From contig CM056741.1 in the NCBI GenBank assembly GCA_029851415.1, positions 86,814,282-86,878,281 of the forward strand: a stretch of DNA of 64,000 nucleotides, read 5' to 3'. Position numbers and translations under genes: made by a program. This stretch comes from Eretmocerus hayati. Lineage: Eukaryota > Arthropoda > Insecta > Hymenoptera > Aphelinidae. The stretch's first letter is position 1. Every line of letters starts with the position of its first letter. Positions 22,680-34,085 of the stretch are shown here, in pieces. The notes under the pieces were generated by a model. It worked only from the letters and a program-made list of their open reading frames with translations, was not told the DNA's origin and did not search any database.

Positions 22680-25600
22680 GAACAAAAATGCAAGAGCAGG
22701 AGCTGCCTCTGAAAAGCCTGCAAAAAAAGCAAGAAAAATGTGTCTACTAAGAAGGTGAATAACAAAGCTGTTATAAAAAAGATCAATTCTAGATCAATGG
22801 ACAGGAGAAAGATTAAAAGAAAGTTGTACTCAGACAGTGATCTCAGTAAAGCCATTGTGCTCTCAAGAAGAAAGTCTAACCCTTCGTGCAAACCTAAACT
22901 TGGACCCTCTACAATCCTAACAGATGATGAAGAAAAGCCAATTGTTGAGTGGGTAGTTTATAGAGCCAAAACTGGGTCACCCGTTACCAAGACTGAGCTT
23001 CTAGACTGTGTGCAGACGTATGTATTGAATACTGAAAAAATGACTCCGTTTATAGACTCTAGACCTGGCAGACACTGGTATGAGGGTTTTCGTAAAAGAC
23101 ATCCATCTTTCAGCACACGCATAGCTCAAAATCTTAATACAGCCAGATCTAACGTATGCAGAGAGGACTTGATTAAATGGTTTGAAGTAGTTGGTAAACA
23201 TCTTTCAGAGTGTGATTCGTTGAATTCGCCAGCAATGAGTTATTTGAACTGCGATGAAATCTATGTTCCATTTGCTCCGAAAGCCTTCAAAGTTTTAGCT
23301 GAGCAGGGCATGCCAAATGCACACAGGATTGTGGATCAGAATGAGAGGGAAGGTTTGACAGTGCTTTACACCTACTGCGCTGATGGCACTTGAGCACCCT
23401 TAATGGTCCTTTATCCTGCCAAAGAGACTGTTCCTGAAGCTACTGTAACCAATTTTCCACCAGAGTGGGGAATTGGTTGTATTGATAATGGGTGGCAGAC
23501 GACACGGTCGTATTATGAATATGTGACAAATGTGTTGTATCCCTGGCTCATCAAACACAATATCCCATTGCCCGTAGTACTATTTCTTGATGTGCACTCT
23601 TCTCATGTCACCAAACCCCTGGTTGAGTTTTGCAAAACTCGCCAAATACATCTGATTTTTCTTGTGCCTCATGCCACCCATATAATGCAGCCCTTAGATG
23701 TATCTTTCTTTGGGTCCTTCAAGAAGTTTTGGTCAAATCAGCTTCATATATGGAAAGTTCAAAATAAAATCACTCGGTTGACCAAAGTGAATTTCCCCCT
23801 TGCATAAGAAGCATTCTTGACAAGTTTTCTGAGAAAGAAATGATTCAGAATGGGTTCAGAGCCTGTGGATTGTACCCCTGGGATGTGGATGCTGTTGACT
23901 TCAATGTTCTTGTTAAACGCAAGAAGAAAAAATCCAAGGCAGATGACTCATCCAAAAATTCTCCATCACCGCAAGAACAGAATAATAGTACAGATGTTAC
24001 TCCATCTCAAGTATTACAATTATTTGAAGATACCTTGGATTCAAGTCTCTTCCAACAATTCAAAGATTCTCAGTCTATTGGAGAATGGACTGGTGATATG
24101 ACGCAACAAGGATTGTTTGATCATTGGATGAAGATTAAGAAATGCTGTGTGGGTACTCTTTGAAATTATTTTTCAATTTTTTTCAAATGGCACTTGTCTT
24201 GAAATATTCTTTCAAAATGATCTTTGAGGAACAATGACTAATGAGTTTTTTACCTTTTATAAAGCATGAAAGATTCCTGAATCAGATTTTTGATCAACCA
24301 TGTCATCTCAAATTTATGGATCTGTTCCTGTTGAGTCCAATTTATGTGTACAATACTTCTTAAGAACCATTGAGTTGATATTAACACATGAACATATACC
24401 TCTGTGTATATAGATAGTACTAAGTATATTCAGTGCAGCATGATAAGATCCATACACTTTCAAAGCTCTATCTAAAAATTTCAGAATTTACACGATACTC
24501 GAGCTTCATGCAAATTTTCTTACATGTATACATTTTCTCTCTATTCAGATAAGAACTCGCAAGATCATTTGAGAGTAAGTGAAAGTACGCAGTGTAGCTC
24601 TAACACATCCACCGTGTCAACTGTAAGTTATGATGTAAGTCCACGAACAGAATCTATGAGTAAGACTGTGAGCCCCATTAGTACATTCACCCAGCCAAAT
24701 GTGCCACCATTAGTTCCTGTACAAACACTTGATCTAGATAATTTGGGCCCCAGTTGCTTAAAAGAACCAGATCCACTTGTAGTTATGAATACCAATGATA
24801 ATGGGCTGATTACTTTCGAGCTTCTTGATGGCGATGATAGTGGGATAGGCGTTGAAGATGGAGCCAATTAACAACCATTCGTTTCAAAAGAATATAGCTC
24901 AAAGGACGAAGATGAAATGTTTGTTGACGAATTATTTGGTTGCCAAGGACTGGATCTCAGGATCGCGGCTAATAAAATGTTGACTGTGAACAACCGTCAA
25001 AAAACTCAATCTTTCACTGAAACAGTGGTACCTAGCCAACTTTCCACAACAGGTATTTTTCTCACACAAGAATCAATCACAAAAGTTCCCATGATTTAAT
25101 TTATTCTATCTTTCTAGCTGCTGTTGCTGAGAAGGGAAATTCAATTGTGAGTGTTGATAAAAGGATAACGAGTGGCTCATCTCCAATTATTTGGCAAAAA
25201 AAATTTACTTTCTGCTTCAAGTTCCACTCATGAATATACTGCAAATCGTACTGAAAGTGTAACATCAGGTAATGACTCCAACACTACTTTTGATAGGGAT
25301 TGTAAAACGCCTCTAATTCGTAATTATTTCTAGCAACAGTGATTGATAAACAACAATATACTTTGACAGCAAATGAGAATCTTGCTGAACAACCATCTCC
25401 CAAAAAACTTGTATTAACTAGACAAGAGGACTCTCTTAAAAAATTTAAGCATTCGAGAATTCAAGGAAAAGGAAATTGTATTGCTGTAAAAGTTGAGAAA
25501 AATCAAGAAGGTAAATCTTCATCTACGGTCAATTGTACCAATATGTCTCTTATGTAAATATTATTCTGAGCTTCTCATATGAATATTATTCGTTCATCAG

Positions 25601-25897
25601 GTTTTCAAGATTCCTTCAAAGAGTCTCTTACGTTCCCCGAAGAGTACCGGCCAAAAGAAGAAAAACTCAAGCTTCAAAAAGGGGGAAAAAATAAGAGGCA
25701 CCCCGTTGCTATTTCGAATGAGTGGAACGAAGAGTATGAAAAATGAGAAACTGCCGGAAAAGAAGCAGAGCAACAAGCAGCCGAGAAAAAAGCTCTACAA
25801 GAAAAGAGAGAAAAATTGGCCGAAGAAAGGAAGTTGATCGAAGAAAGAATTAGAGAATTGACGCCGAAGAGAATCGAGAAAGAAAAGACAAGCGCTT
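22680..25897 (+). pseudogene. Decayed Tigger/pogo (CENP-B-type) transposase
   Basis: The N-terminal part (about 22740-23200) has a CENP-B/Tc5-type helix-turn-helix (VTKTELLDCVQ, GRHWYEGFRKRHP). The DDE_1 core follows with Asp in NCDE (about 23253), LFLDVHSSHVT (Asp at 23589) and THIMQPLDVSFFG (Asp at 23697), with 35 residues between the second and third. Breaks: in-frame TGA at 23391-23393, a stop and frame change near 23805-23840, and a later TGA at 25745. Further open pieces at 24524-24871, 24917-25099 and 25339-25557 and a final block (25620-25897) ending in a Lys/Glu-rich coiled coil look like downstream exons. The end block matches the C-terminal tail seen in insect Tigger-derived proteins. 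The start is not defined. It lies between two related TA-flanked element ends, but a link is not shown. Confidence 0.8.
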
Positions 25898-26734
25898 AGT
25901 TTTATGTCAAGTATATAAATGAACAATCGTTTCTGTTAGTTGAATCCTTTTGTGATCCAAAGATTATTCTTAGAGAATGAATGATGTAGAGTACTCCATG
26001 ACTTGGATGACTTAGTCATAATTGTCTTGTGAAAACTAGCAAAAATCTGCTTGTTACACGTTTTTGACGAATCTGTGGTTTGATCTATCATTCCAAAGGA
26101 TCTGTTCTACCTCATAATTAATGAATGAATTGTTTCGTGCAAGTACTTCACGCTTTTCTCGCCTAAAACACCATATCTATCTTGACTCTTCATTGTACAT
26201 CCAGCTTTGACTAGAATCACTTCTTCAATTCTTTCTCCCAAAAATCAAGTTTCACCTTGAACGAACGTCTGACTACTCAAAAAGTTATATCACATGTTCA
26301 ATTCATTGAGAATCGAAGCACTAATGCTCATTGAAGTTTATTTTCCAGTGTCCCATGATACGGACATCGGGCGCGGAACAGCACGTACATAGGTCGAAAA
26401 TTCTGTTCCATAATTGGGACATGCACTCTGCCGCTATTTTTCATAAATATACAAATAATCTTGACTTCTTGGAGAATAATTCTTTATCTGCTTGACTCTC
26501 TGCGACACTTCTCAACCATGTTAGAAGAGAAACTGGGAAATTTTCAGATTCTCAATCAAAAAATTCATGGATTAACTCGGGGTCCCAGTTCGAAGTGTGC
26601 CATTCAAGGGACACTTACCTTATTTAGGTTCTCAAAACAAATATCCGACGTGACTCTCAGCCAGAAATATTTTGAGCAGATGTCGGCTCATTTGCATCAG
26701 GTATTTTTGGTGTCCTGGCACCCAAAAGGGAGTC
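25898..26734. other. No gene recognised
   Basis: AT-rich sequence downstream of the Tigger-like pseudogene. No supported feature. Confidence 0.5.
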
Positions 26735-26891
26735 TGGCGGTATTTTATACATTTTTAGCGCGTCTTAATCACGAGTGCTGCCAACTGATTCTCTGCACAG
26801 AAAATATTAAGCACCTATAAACGAGACGCACACCTGTTTTGAAGTGCTGAATACTGATTCTCTGGCGCGTCGTATACTCGGGTCAACACGG
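26735..26891. mobile_element. Truncated right end of the 20218-21248 family
   Basis: About 155 bases align with 21088-21248: GAGTCTGGCGGTATT, CACGAGTGCTG, ATATTAAGCACCTATAAA and the terminal repeat ending AACACGG. TA follows at 26892-26893. The left portion is missing, so this is a 5'-truncated copy. Confidence 0.8.
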
Positions 26892-26893
26892 TA

Positions 26894-27837
26894 CTCGATT
26901 ATTTCTCTGTGCGGTAAGTGTTGGAAAAGGTTCCCTGAACCCCGTGCCTCCTATTTGAAACTCAACATTTTGGAATTCCTTGTGGGGAACTATTTCCTTG
27001 GGACTCATCCGAGCTGTATGATAGAACTCCGAGTTTCTGAAATTCAGAACTCTTTTTAAATCATCATATCAGTTCATATCATTGAAGTCCAAGTCTATTA
27101 TGAATCGCAAAATTTTGAATTCTATGATTGTATGACCCGTTGACAAAGTACTGATAGTAAACAAACCAATCTGACGAAATCACGCTGGACCTCTTCTGAC
27201 AAAATTGGAAAATATTTCGGTTTAGAAATGCGTTATATTCAGCATTCTATCCAACAACTCCGCAAAGTTCAATAAACTCTGATTCAGCATATTTGTCACT
27301 GATGGAATAACGGAAGATTTCGGTTAACGAATCTCTGTAGTCTGCAAGCCTATCAAGCGTCCTACGGAGTTCAATTGATGTCGATACTGACCCATCAAAT
27401 TTCATCACCATCGCTCTACACTCGATCGTAGTACACCTACAGGGGCCAACGTGAATTGGTTGCATACATGCAAGAGCTAAAATGGAAGTGCTTACTCGGG
27501 GACCAAGTCCTTACGTACCCTTGACACACAGTTTAGTTGCGAAATGTGTTCTGCAGAGCAATTTATTCGATCTTGGAATGATATCAAAGAGCTTTCCGCT
27601 GGGCAACGTGCAGGAGCGCGGAGGAAATTCATGAGAGTACGAGAGTGAGAGCAAGATACTCATTTAAGGAATGCTTATTATACTATCATAGGGATTCATA
27701 ACCACACTAGTGTTCAATCAGCTCTAAATAGTATACTACTCTTCAACTCGGAAATACTATGTTTACTATGTACATGAGTTGATGATAGCTTGCATGAACA
27801 AGACAAAAACACCGCGTCAATTTGAAAGTAGGATCAA
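26894..27837. other. No gene recognised
   Basis: Presumed 5' flank or leader of the gag relic that follows. No LTR could be delimited. Confidence 0.4.
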
Positions 27838-28520
27838 AATTTTCATCAATCACTCACAGCCGCAAAAGAGAATCTGACTGAAGAGAATGCCAATTGAGAT
27901 AATAAGCCACATTTGGAACTAATTGCTTTGGAAACTTTTGTCGAAGGCCTTCCAAATTTATTGAAACAAGCAATAGCCTTGTCAAAGCCGAAAACCCTCA
28001 TGGAAGCTTCGCAATCCGTAGAACAGCTTGAGAAATTCACCTCAGAAACCAATCAGAAGCCATACTCTACTCTACCAGGCCACAGAAAACTTCGGGTCCG
28101 AATCTAAAACCACAAAATATCCGTCCCAACTCTACAGCTAGACAAGTTTATGGAAAACAGGGCCAGGGTGTGGAAATTATAGATAATAATGACTCTAATC
28201 TGTATGATAGAAATAGTATGCCATGTGATTGGAATCGTGATGATATGCAATCACCACCGCCTTCCTCTCTATCAACTCTCAAGGGGGTATTGATCTACAT
28301 CCAAACTTGAGATATGGCAATAATCGATCGCAATCACCATCGATTCTAAGAAGAAAGGAAAGTAGACCACCATCACCCTATCATCGCCCAAAGTCTGCAG
28401 CGTCTTGTCCCGTTTCTCCAGGCACGAATCACAATCAGAATCAATACAACCGAAATCAATATCCTTACGACATGCAATATCCGCACCCATCCCTTCTCAT
28501 ACATGTTAATGAATGACGGA
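27838..28520 (+). pseudogene. Gag relic of a Ty3/gypsy-like element
   Basis: The segment 27913-28107 reads ELIALETFVEGLPNLLKQAI then SKPKTLMEA, which matches the capsid C-terminal part of gypsy-type Gag (the ALxTFxxGLP...A pattern). Stops and frame changes occur before and after (for example at 27895 and 28106). The following 400 bases are Asn/Ser/Pro-rich in several frames and show no intact CCHC knuckle. Pol is absent downstream, where an env relic follows directly, so an internal deletion is likely. Confidence 0.6.
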
Positions 28521-28589
28521 ATCTTTGAAAACTGTTCACGCCACAACAATACTAATTCATGTGAACCGAGTACACCCTTATACTAGAAT

Positions 28590-29040
28590 AATGGACGGAA
28601 CCCATGTAAATTTGACCTCTTGACTGTACTTACAATAGACAGTCTGAAGAAATGTAATCGCCATTTAGAACTGCCTCCCACATCATATTGGCAGACATTG
28701 ACGATCACTGACGAATGGATCTTTTCAACCACCCCACCCATTAGACTAAGTATATCATGCGGTGATGAAATCCCTCCAGATGTCGAAATTGAAGTCACAG
28801 GAATCCTAGGAATAGATGGTGGATGCGTAGCACATACGGAGAATTTAACATTACATGGAATATAAAGTACAATACTTTTACAAACATATCCGTATGGACA
28901 AGATTTAGGAATCGATAAGCACCAGATATTCTTGAGTCACATTCAGAATGAATTTGCCGAAGAAAATTATAACTCGATGCTATCAGATATTCGGTTGAAT
29001 AGCGGCAATGCATTGTCATCAAAAGATATAGGAAACTAAT
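28590..29040 (+). pseudogene. Envelope (baculovirus F-like) relic
   Basis: The frame at 28620-28865 holds a late ectodomain segment of an F-like envelope protein. It has WIFSTTPPI, a Cys-containing beta segment, VTGILGIDGGCVAHT and a final LTLHGI. These blocks occur in the same order in the env genes at 42941-45044 and 47769-49748. The frame breaks at 28865, and related sequence appears to continue in other frames to about 29040. It is too damaged to encode a protein. Strand is opposite to the other two env genes, so it belongs to a separate insertion. Confidence 0.65.
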
Positions 29041-29154
29041 TAAGAAGTATTCCTAGAGAAGAGAGAATAACTGGCACTATTTTCAATTTTTCAGCTAGCT
29101 ATATCAAGTTTTCCAACGATCTCACTACTAGTAGTAATATATATAACGCTGAGA

Positions 29155-29634
29155 ATGATTCAAGCTATGAGGAAAAAAAGGTTGAAGATGAATCCAGAGG
29201 TAACTATAGAGATACCTGATTCTGATAAGGCTCGGGATGGAACATACTCAGGGAGAAATCAGAGAAGATCTACGCTTGATAATTCTGGAAATGATCCCCA
29301 ACCACACATGTCACTAAATCCAATTCATATTCGTATGCTCCAATTGCCTGACGGAACACCACTACAATTTCGGGATATCCCAAGAATGCCATCTGCTGAA
29401 CCGACCGATATTCGCCTTCCTATACAAAATGTATACATTTCATGGCACGGAACGCCCACCAATAGGCAACTACGTACAACGCGACTGATGTACGGATCGC
29501 CTACCAATATGCAACTACGTACAGCACGACTGATGTACGGAACGCTTACGAGTAGGCAACTATGTACAACACGACTGATGTACGGAACGCCTACCAAAAG
29601 GCAACTACGTACAACACGAAAGCAAATTTGATAA
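29155..29634 (+). other. Open frame with 15-residue repeats
   Basis: A 158-codon frame starts Lys-rich and is Pro-rich in the middle (LPDGTPLQFRDIPRMP). It ends in four repeats of the type GTPTNRQLRTTRLMY encoded by the 45-base repeat below. It directly follows the env relic and could be its cytoplasmic tail region, expanded by repeat slippage. I recognise no family. Confidence 0.35.
29448..29627 (+). repeat. 45-bp tandem repeat, 4 copies
   Basis: Four 45-base units, each CGGA(A/T)CGC(C/T)(T/C)AC + CA(A/G)...GGCAACTACGTACA + CGACTGATGTA, with a few changes each. The period preserves the plus-strand frame. Confidence 0.85.
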
Positions 29635-30226
29635 AAGTGCGAATAACTTTCAGCGTGCACGGTGACCGCATCGCCTTAATGACTACGTACAACTTGACAA
29701 ACTACACAACGCCAACTCTGGAAACTGCTCATACTTCAGCAACCACATTCCCACTACATTATGTACAATTATGCTATCCGAAAACAGAATTTCGCGACAT
29801 TCATCAGGCGCAAGAGCCTGATTTGGTCGTGGTAAAATTGGTATGTATGCATTATTTTCCCTGCAGAGACGGAGCGATTCTTCAATTCGGTACGTAACAG
29901 CCTCAGTTATGGAATTCGATGCAGAATCAAATTGCAGTTATTTTTTCTGATTATACTGCGCATAGATTCCTTAGAAAAATTACAGCATTTTTTGATATTA
30001 GATGAGAAAAGTATTGATTACACAGACCGGCGTATTTTTATCAACTTTATGTGACTGAAATTCTAAAAGTGGTTCCTAGTAGTCTTTGAGCCGCTGAATC
30101 CCAATCCGTTTGCGATATCACTTTATCACGTCACATTTTTTAGTAAATCGATGTTGGATTTATAAAAAACGCTGCTTTAGCAGTTTTTGAAGAGTCATCA
30201 CTCAAAAGTCGAGGCGTAAATCAATA
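29635..30226. other. No gene recognised
   Basis: No supported coding or repeat feature. A 3' LTR for the gag/env relic was looked for and not found. Confidence 0.45.
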
Positions 30227-31212
30227 CACTGAGAGAAATTATCTAATAAAATTTGTTACCCCGGGAACAATTTGTATTAATCGCGTCAATACCAGAGCAC
30301 CAGCAGAGATCGCATTAGATTTTGTTCCTGAATTAACAGTTTTTACTCACTCGTCAACAATTTTTCTTGATCCCGTTCAAGAACTTTTAAAACTGGCTCG
30401 TTTGTAAAATTTATTGATTTCTCGATAAAAATTATTGATTCGCATGTAAAATTCGTGCCAAGTTGTAAAGAAGGAATCGTCGAATTTCCGCTATTCCTGT
30501 ATCTGCCACCAGGTGGCTCACATCGTCTTTGGCATCGATGTTACCACCAATATTTATTTATTACGGACAACAAACTTGACGAATAATAGTCAATGCAATG
30601 TCATCGATACCAGAATTTCATGAATAACTGGGAGTGTATTTCATTTTCCGCGTATCGTGTCTATCGACTAGCAATCAGCTCGTTTATGGGTGGATTGGGC
30701 TTACCCGCAAGCGGTCAAATTTGACATGGTTTATATATATACGAGTTCCAAAATTTCCACACGAACATAAATTGTTTGCGTGAACCCGTGTATGCGATAT
30801 CGATAATACGTAAGATAAGGTATAGTGATATGTGAACATATATGTATGAACTTATAACATAAACAATATGTAAGATGATAAGTCCAATTCTGAGTGCGTG
30901 AATATATAATGTATGTGACTGAGCGTGCTTCGTACTCTAAAACTGCATATAACCCAATAAACATTGGCTGAGTACTACTTCACATATAATATACCAACGT
31001 ATCATTTTGAAATTTAGTTGGGCGCCAGTATTCAAATTTGTGTCATCGTCAACAAAATTTGTAAACTGGTTAATAAAATTTACTTCCGCATCAATAAATT
31101 CTGGTACTGTTTCAACAAAACCAGTCGAGGATCCTGCTGGTGCCACGGTATAGACGTGTTTATAAGAATTACTCCTCAGTTAACGACAACTATTAGTAAA
31201 TTCCTCTCAGTG
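30227..31212. mobile_element. TA-flanked non-autonomous element
   Basis: Short inverted ends CACTGAGAGAAATT (30227) and AATTCCTCTCAGTG (to 31212) are flanked by TA on both sides (30225-30226, 31213-31214). The 986-base interior is AT-rich, with recurrent AATAAAATTTRTTA-like phrases in both orientations, and encodes no transposase. The superfamily is not certain; the TA duplication suggests Tc1/mariner-like. Confidence 0.6.
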
Positions 31213-31214
31213 TA

Positions 31215-32083
31215 TCCTGCTGGGTTCCTGCTAATGTTTTTAAATAGGTCTTCGGAATGAGCTTAGGTATATTCGAATCGGTCAAAAACTCCCAGAGATA
31301 CAACGCTTTGATGGAATGTAAACGTTTCAGAGAAAATACATCGGAGAGGACCACGCCTCCGTCCACATCTAGCATCCCGTGAACCGTGGTGACTATGGCC
31401 ACCGGGGTGATTGTGGCCACTATTTCGGAAAGAGATTGTGATAGTCGTAATTTCGATGTTATACCATTCAGAAGGACGCGCAAGAGCGCATTTTAAAGGT
31501 TAAGATCTCTTCTTCCAGGATATAACACCTGATTCAAGATAAAACAGGTTCCATTCACCTTTTTCTCCATTCGAATAATATGAAGATTGTCAAGTAAAAA
31601 TTTCATGTTGCAAAAATTTACCTGAACAACCTACTATACCAACTCCTGTCTTCTACCAAAGATTTTTTCTCAGTCGGCAATGACGTCCTCTACATTTTGC
31701 GCTATTGCCGATTCAATCCAAGAGCGACAATTATTTAGAACGACCACTTGAACGAGGACTTGTGATTTCTCGGCTGCCCCGGGGTGAATGTGGCCTTCTC
31801 GTTCTTTCATAACTCTCGAGAAAGCAAATAGGTGGAAGAGAATTCCAAGCACAGCATTTTGGAGGTGACGTCATAGCGCGTTGAATGAGTACATATACAT
31901 ATAGGTTTGTTCAAAAAATTGCAACAAAACTCAACTAGAAACGTCGAAGTGTTCAAAAACAACCCAGACGTCACAAGACACACCGTGCTTGAGACGCGAC
32001 CGTAGTTTATAGATTCCGAATTGGCCGCTTGACTCGGGTTTTTGAGCTATCGAGATGAACCCAACGTTGTTCTCTTCGTAATT
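31215..32083. other. No gene; an 85-bp block is repeated later
   Basis: The block at about 31775-31860 (CGGGGTGAATGTGGCC onward) recurs in diverged form at 33350-33440. A short phrase ATATAGGTTTGTTCAA also recurs near 31900 and 33478. This suggests an old duplication interrupted by the 32098-33234 insertion. Confidence 0.5.
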
Positions 32084-32097
32084 AGATGAGCTAAGAG

Positions 32098-33234
32098 GTA
32101 GAGCAGTGTTGGCTCAGTCGGTAGCGTGCTAGCTTTGGAATCAACACTGCTCGAGGGGTCGTGGGTTCGATTCCCAGCGAAATAGAGAACTGACATGACT
32201 ACAAAAATTATTCGGAAATGATTATATTATGGAAGTTCACGTTGAAATAAACGCGATATGTGGAAATTCGAAAATTTTCTGTTGCCAAAGTGACTCAAAT
32301 TTGAGTCTAAAGTTTTTCAGATTTTGAATTGGCGCCATTCAATATGGCGGCGACTGCACATGAGTCACGTGACTTCAGAGTGTTTTCCACGATGATTCTG
32401 AGACAAAGCTGCGTTTCTTCACCGCGAACTTCTATTATTCGAGTAAAATAAGCTCTCGATTGTGATTCAGATGAGAATTTCCGATGAAAAATGTCATCAC
32501 AATAGTTGGGGAATCTAGTGGCACATGTGCAGCCGTCGCCATATTGGATGGCGCCAATTCAAATGGTCAAAACTTTAATGATGATTTAAAAACCTTAGAG
32601 GCGTCATAAAATTTTCAAACTTTTTTTCCTATACCTATTTTGCCGCGAACTCTCAAAATATAACATTTCCCGGGATTATGTCAGTTCCCTATTACTCGGA
32701 AATTTTTTCTGAGGTTTCTTCGACGGGGGAAGGACCCATCACACCCCACCTGCTTTGGAATCGCGATTCCCCCGGGATCATCCTTCAGAGAAATCCTGGG
32801 TTTTCCCATTTCACGAGGTTCGCCTAGCAGGCCTTGGGCGAATGCGAAGCAGGGCGGAGGGTGGGTAACGTAGGGAGCTAATGAGCCGACCCGACGTACC
32901 TTCCTAAGGGCACGGGGAGGTGCGGGAAATGTCGGCCTTACCGGCATTGGAGTTTGAGTCTCACCAAATCATGGCCTTGCGAACCATGAAGAGGCTCTCT
33001 CCGGGAACGCTAAGGGTACAGCGGATCCGATGGCTCACTTCGTGAGCCAGGGAATGTCGGCCTTACCGGCATTAGAGAGACGCATCCCATGGCTGCAAAC
33101 CATGGCGTAGGTCACTCCGCGGGAGCTGGAATCCATGTGTAGAGGGGAAAATTCAGGCATAACCCTTCACACCAAGGTGGCAAAGGGCTTCCTCGTGCTA
33201 GGCCGAGAAGGGTGCAAGGGGATCTCAAAAAAAA
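32098..33234 (+). mobile_element. Retroposon with tRNA-like head and A-tail
   Basis: The insertion is bounded by a 14-base direct repeat, AGATGAGCTAAGAG at 32084-32097 and AGATGAGCTGAGAG at 33237-33250 (one mismatch), and ends in eight A. Its 5' end has pol III-type promoter boxes: TTGGCTCAGTCGGTAGCG (A box-like, about 32110) and GGTTCGATTCC (B box, about 32163), within a tRNA-like fold. An 11-base inverted pair GAGCAGTGTTG / CAACACTGCTC brackets the A box. The middle is AT-rich and the 3' half (32700-33220) is strongly GC-rich with strong hairpins. At 1.14 kb it is long for a SINE and may be composite. Confidence 0.6.
32700..33220 (+). ncRNA. GC-rich structured segment inside the retroposon
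   Basis: GC-rich against an AT-rich background. Clear stems: TGGCTCAC-TTC-GTGAGCCA near 33033, CATGGC...CCATG pairs near 32970 and 33090, and twice the phrase AATGTCGGCCTTACCGGCAT (32926 and 33055), itself partly self-complementary. It could be a structured 5' UTR or body of a retroposon RNA. No protein frame is evident. The ncRNA label is inference from structure only. Confidence 0.35.
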
Positions 33235-33250
33235 GAAGATGAGCTGAGAG

Positions 33251-33866
33251 TTGCGTCATCCTTATTTTGTTTCAAACACGAGGCGGGGGTAGGGATTTGC
33301 TCACACCATTATAATCGCGGTGCTCAACGAGGGTGGCCATAGTTAACCCGGATGTCGGGGTGAATGTGGCCACCCTGTTTTTCACAATTTTCAAAGGAGC
33401 AAGTGGTTGAATTGGAATTCTGAAGACAGCGTTCTGAAGAACACCTTAACATTCGCCGAATGACCTAAGATTCATTCATATAGGTTTGTTCAAGGAAGCG
33501 CAAGATGAATTTGATCAGAAGGTCCAAAGTGGCCAGAATCACCCCGGTTTACAGTACCGTTGTACTGTACCTCTCCCTCCTCAGCAGCGACCGCTGCATC
33601 TGTCTTGTGCTGCTGGGCCTGGGGGCTCGCCTCCATTTCCTGCGTTCTGTATGCTTCTTTCGCATGAGCCAGTGTAAACGTCTCAAAACCTGCTAATCGA
33701 TTCTTACTCTGCCGTGATTTCTATTCGTATGATAAATTGATTGACTTTCATAATCAGCTTATAGTCCGGTGGCTGCGTAGGTTTCCGTAGGCTTTTGGGT
33801 GTCCCGAATGAACGAAGGTTTTTCCTACGTATTTTGACTCGCTGAATCCGAATATCGATGGTGCGA
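33251..33866. other. No gene recognised
   Basis: Includes the second copy of the 85-base block (33350-33440). Short overlapping plus-strand frames at 33486-33696 are unsupported. Confidence 0.45.
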
Positions 33867-33867
33867 A

Positions 33868-34085
33868 TTCGAAAAGTCATGCAATAATTTGTTGATATTT
33901 GTTATCAACAAATTATTATAAACAATCAAAAATTTTCATAAATTGGTCCGGAAAATTTTTTCTCGTATTCTTTGGGCTATTCTGAGTCGAAAAAGGTCTC
34001 CTGACATTTCTCATGAAAACCCTTAGTTTTCCCGCGAAAAATTCACGAAGTTTCCAAAAAGTCGAATTTCACGATTTCTGAGAGC
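33868..34085 (+). repeat. Dispersed ~210-bp repeat, copy 1
   Basis: Matches 35253-35465 in the same orientation. Shared: TCGAAAAGTCATGCAATAAT, ATTATTATAAACAATCA, CATAAATTGGTCCG, TTGGGCTAT and CATGAAAACCCTTAG. It contains a perfect 15-base hairpin, AATAATTTGTTGATA (33883-33897) with its complement at 33903-33917; copy 2 has a shortened version. Confidence 0.8.

Noticed and set aside
29325..29660. Minus-strand 111-codon frame with VRSCLLVGVPYISR repeats
   Set aside because: Mirror frame of the 45-base repeat; open because the period is a multiple of three.
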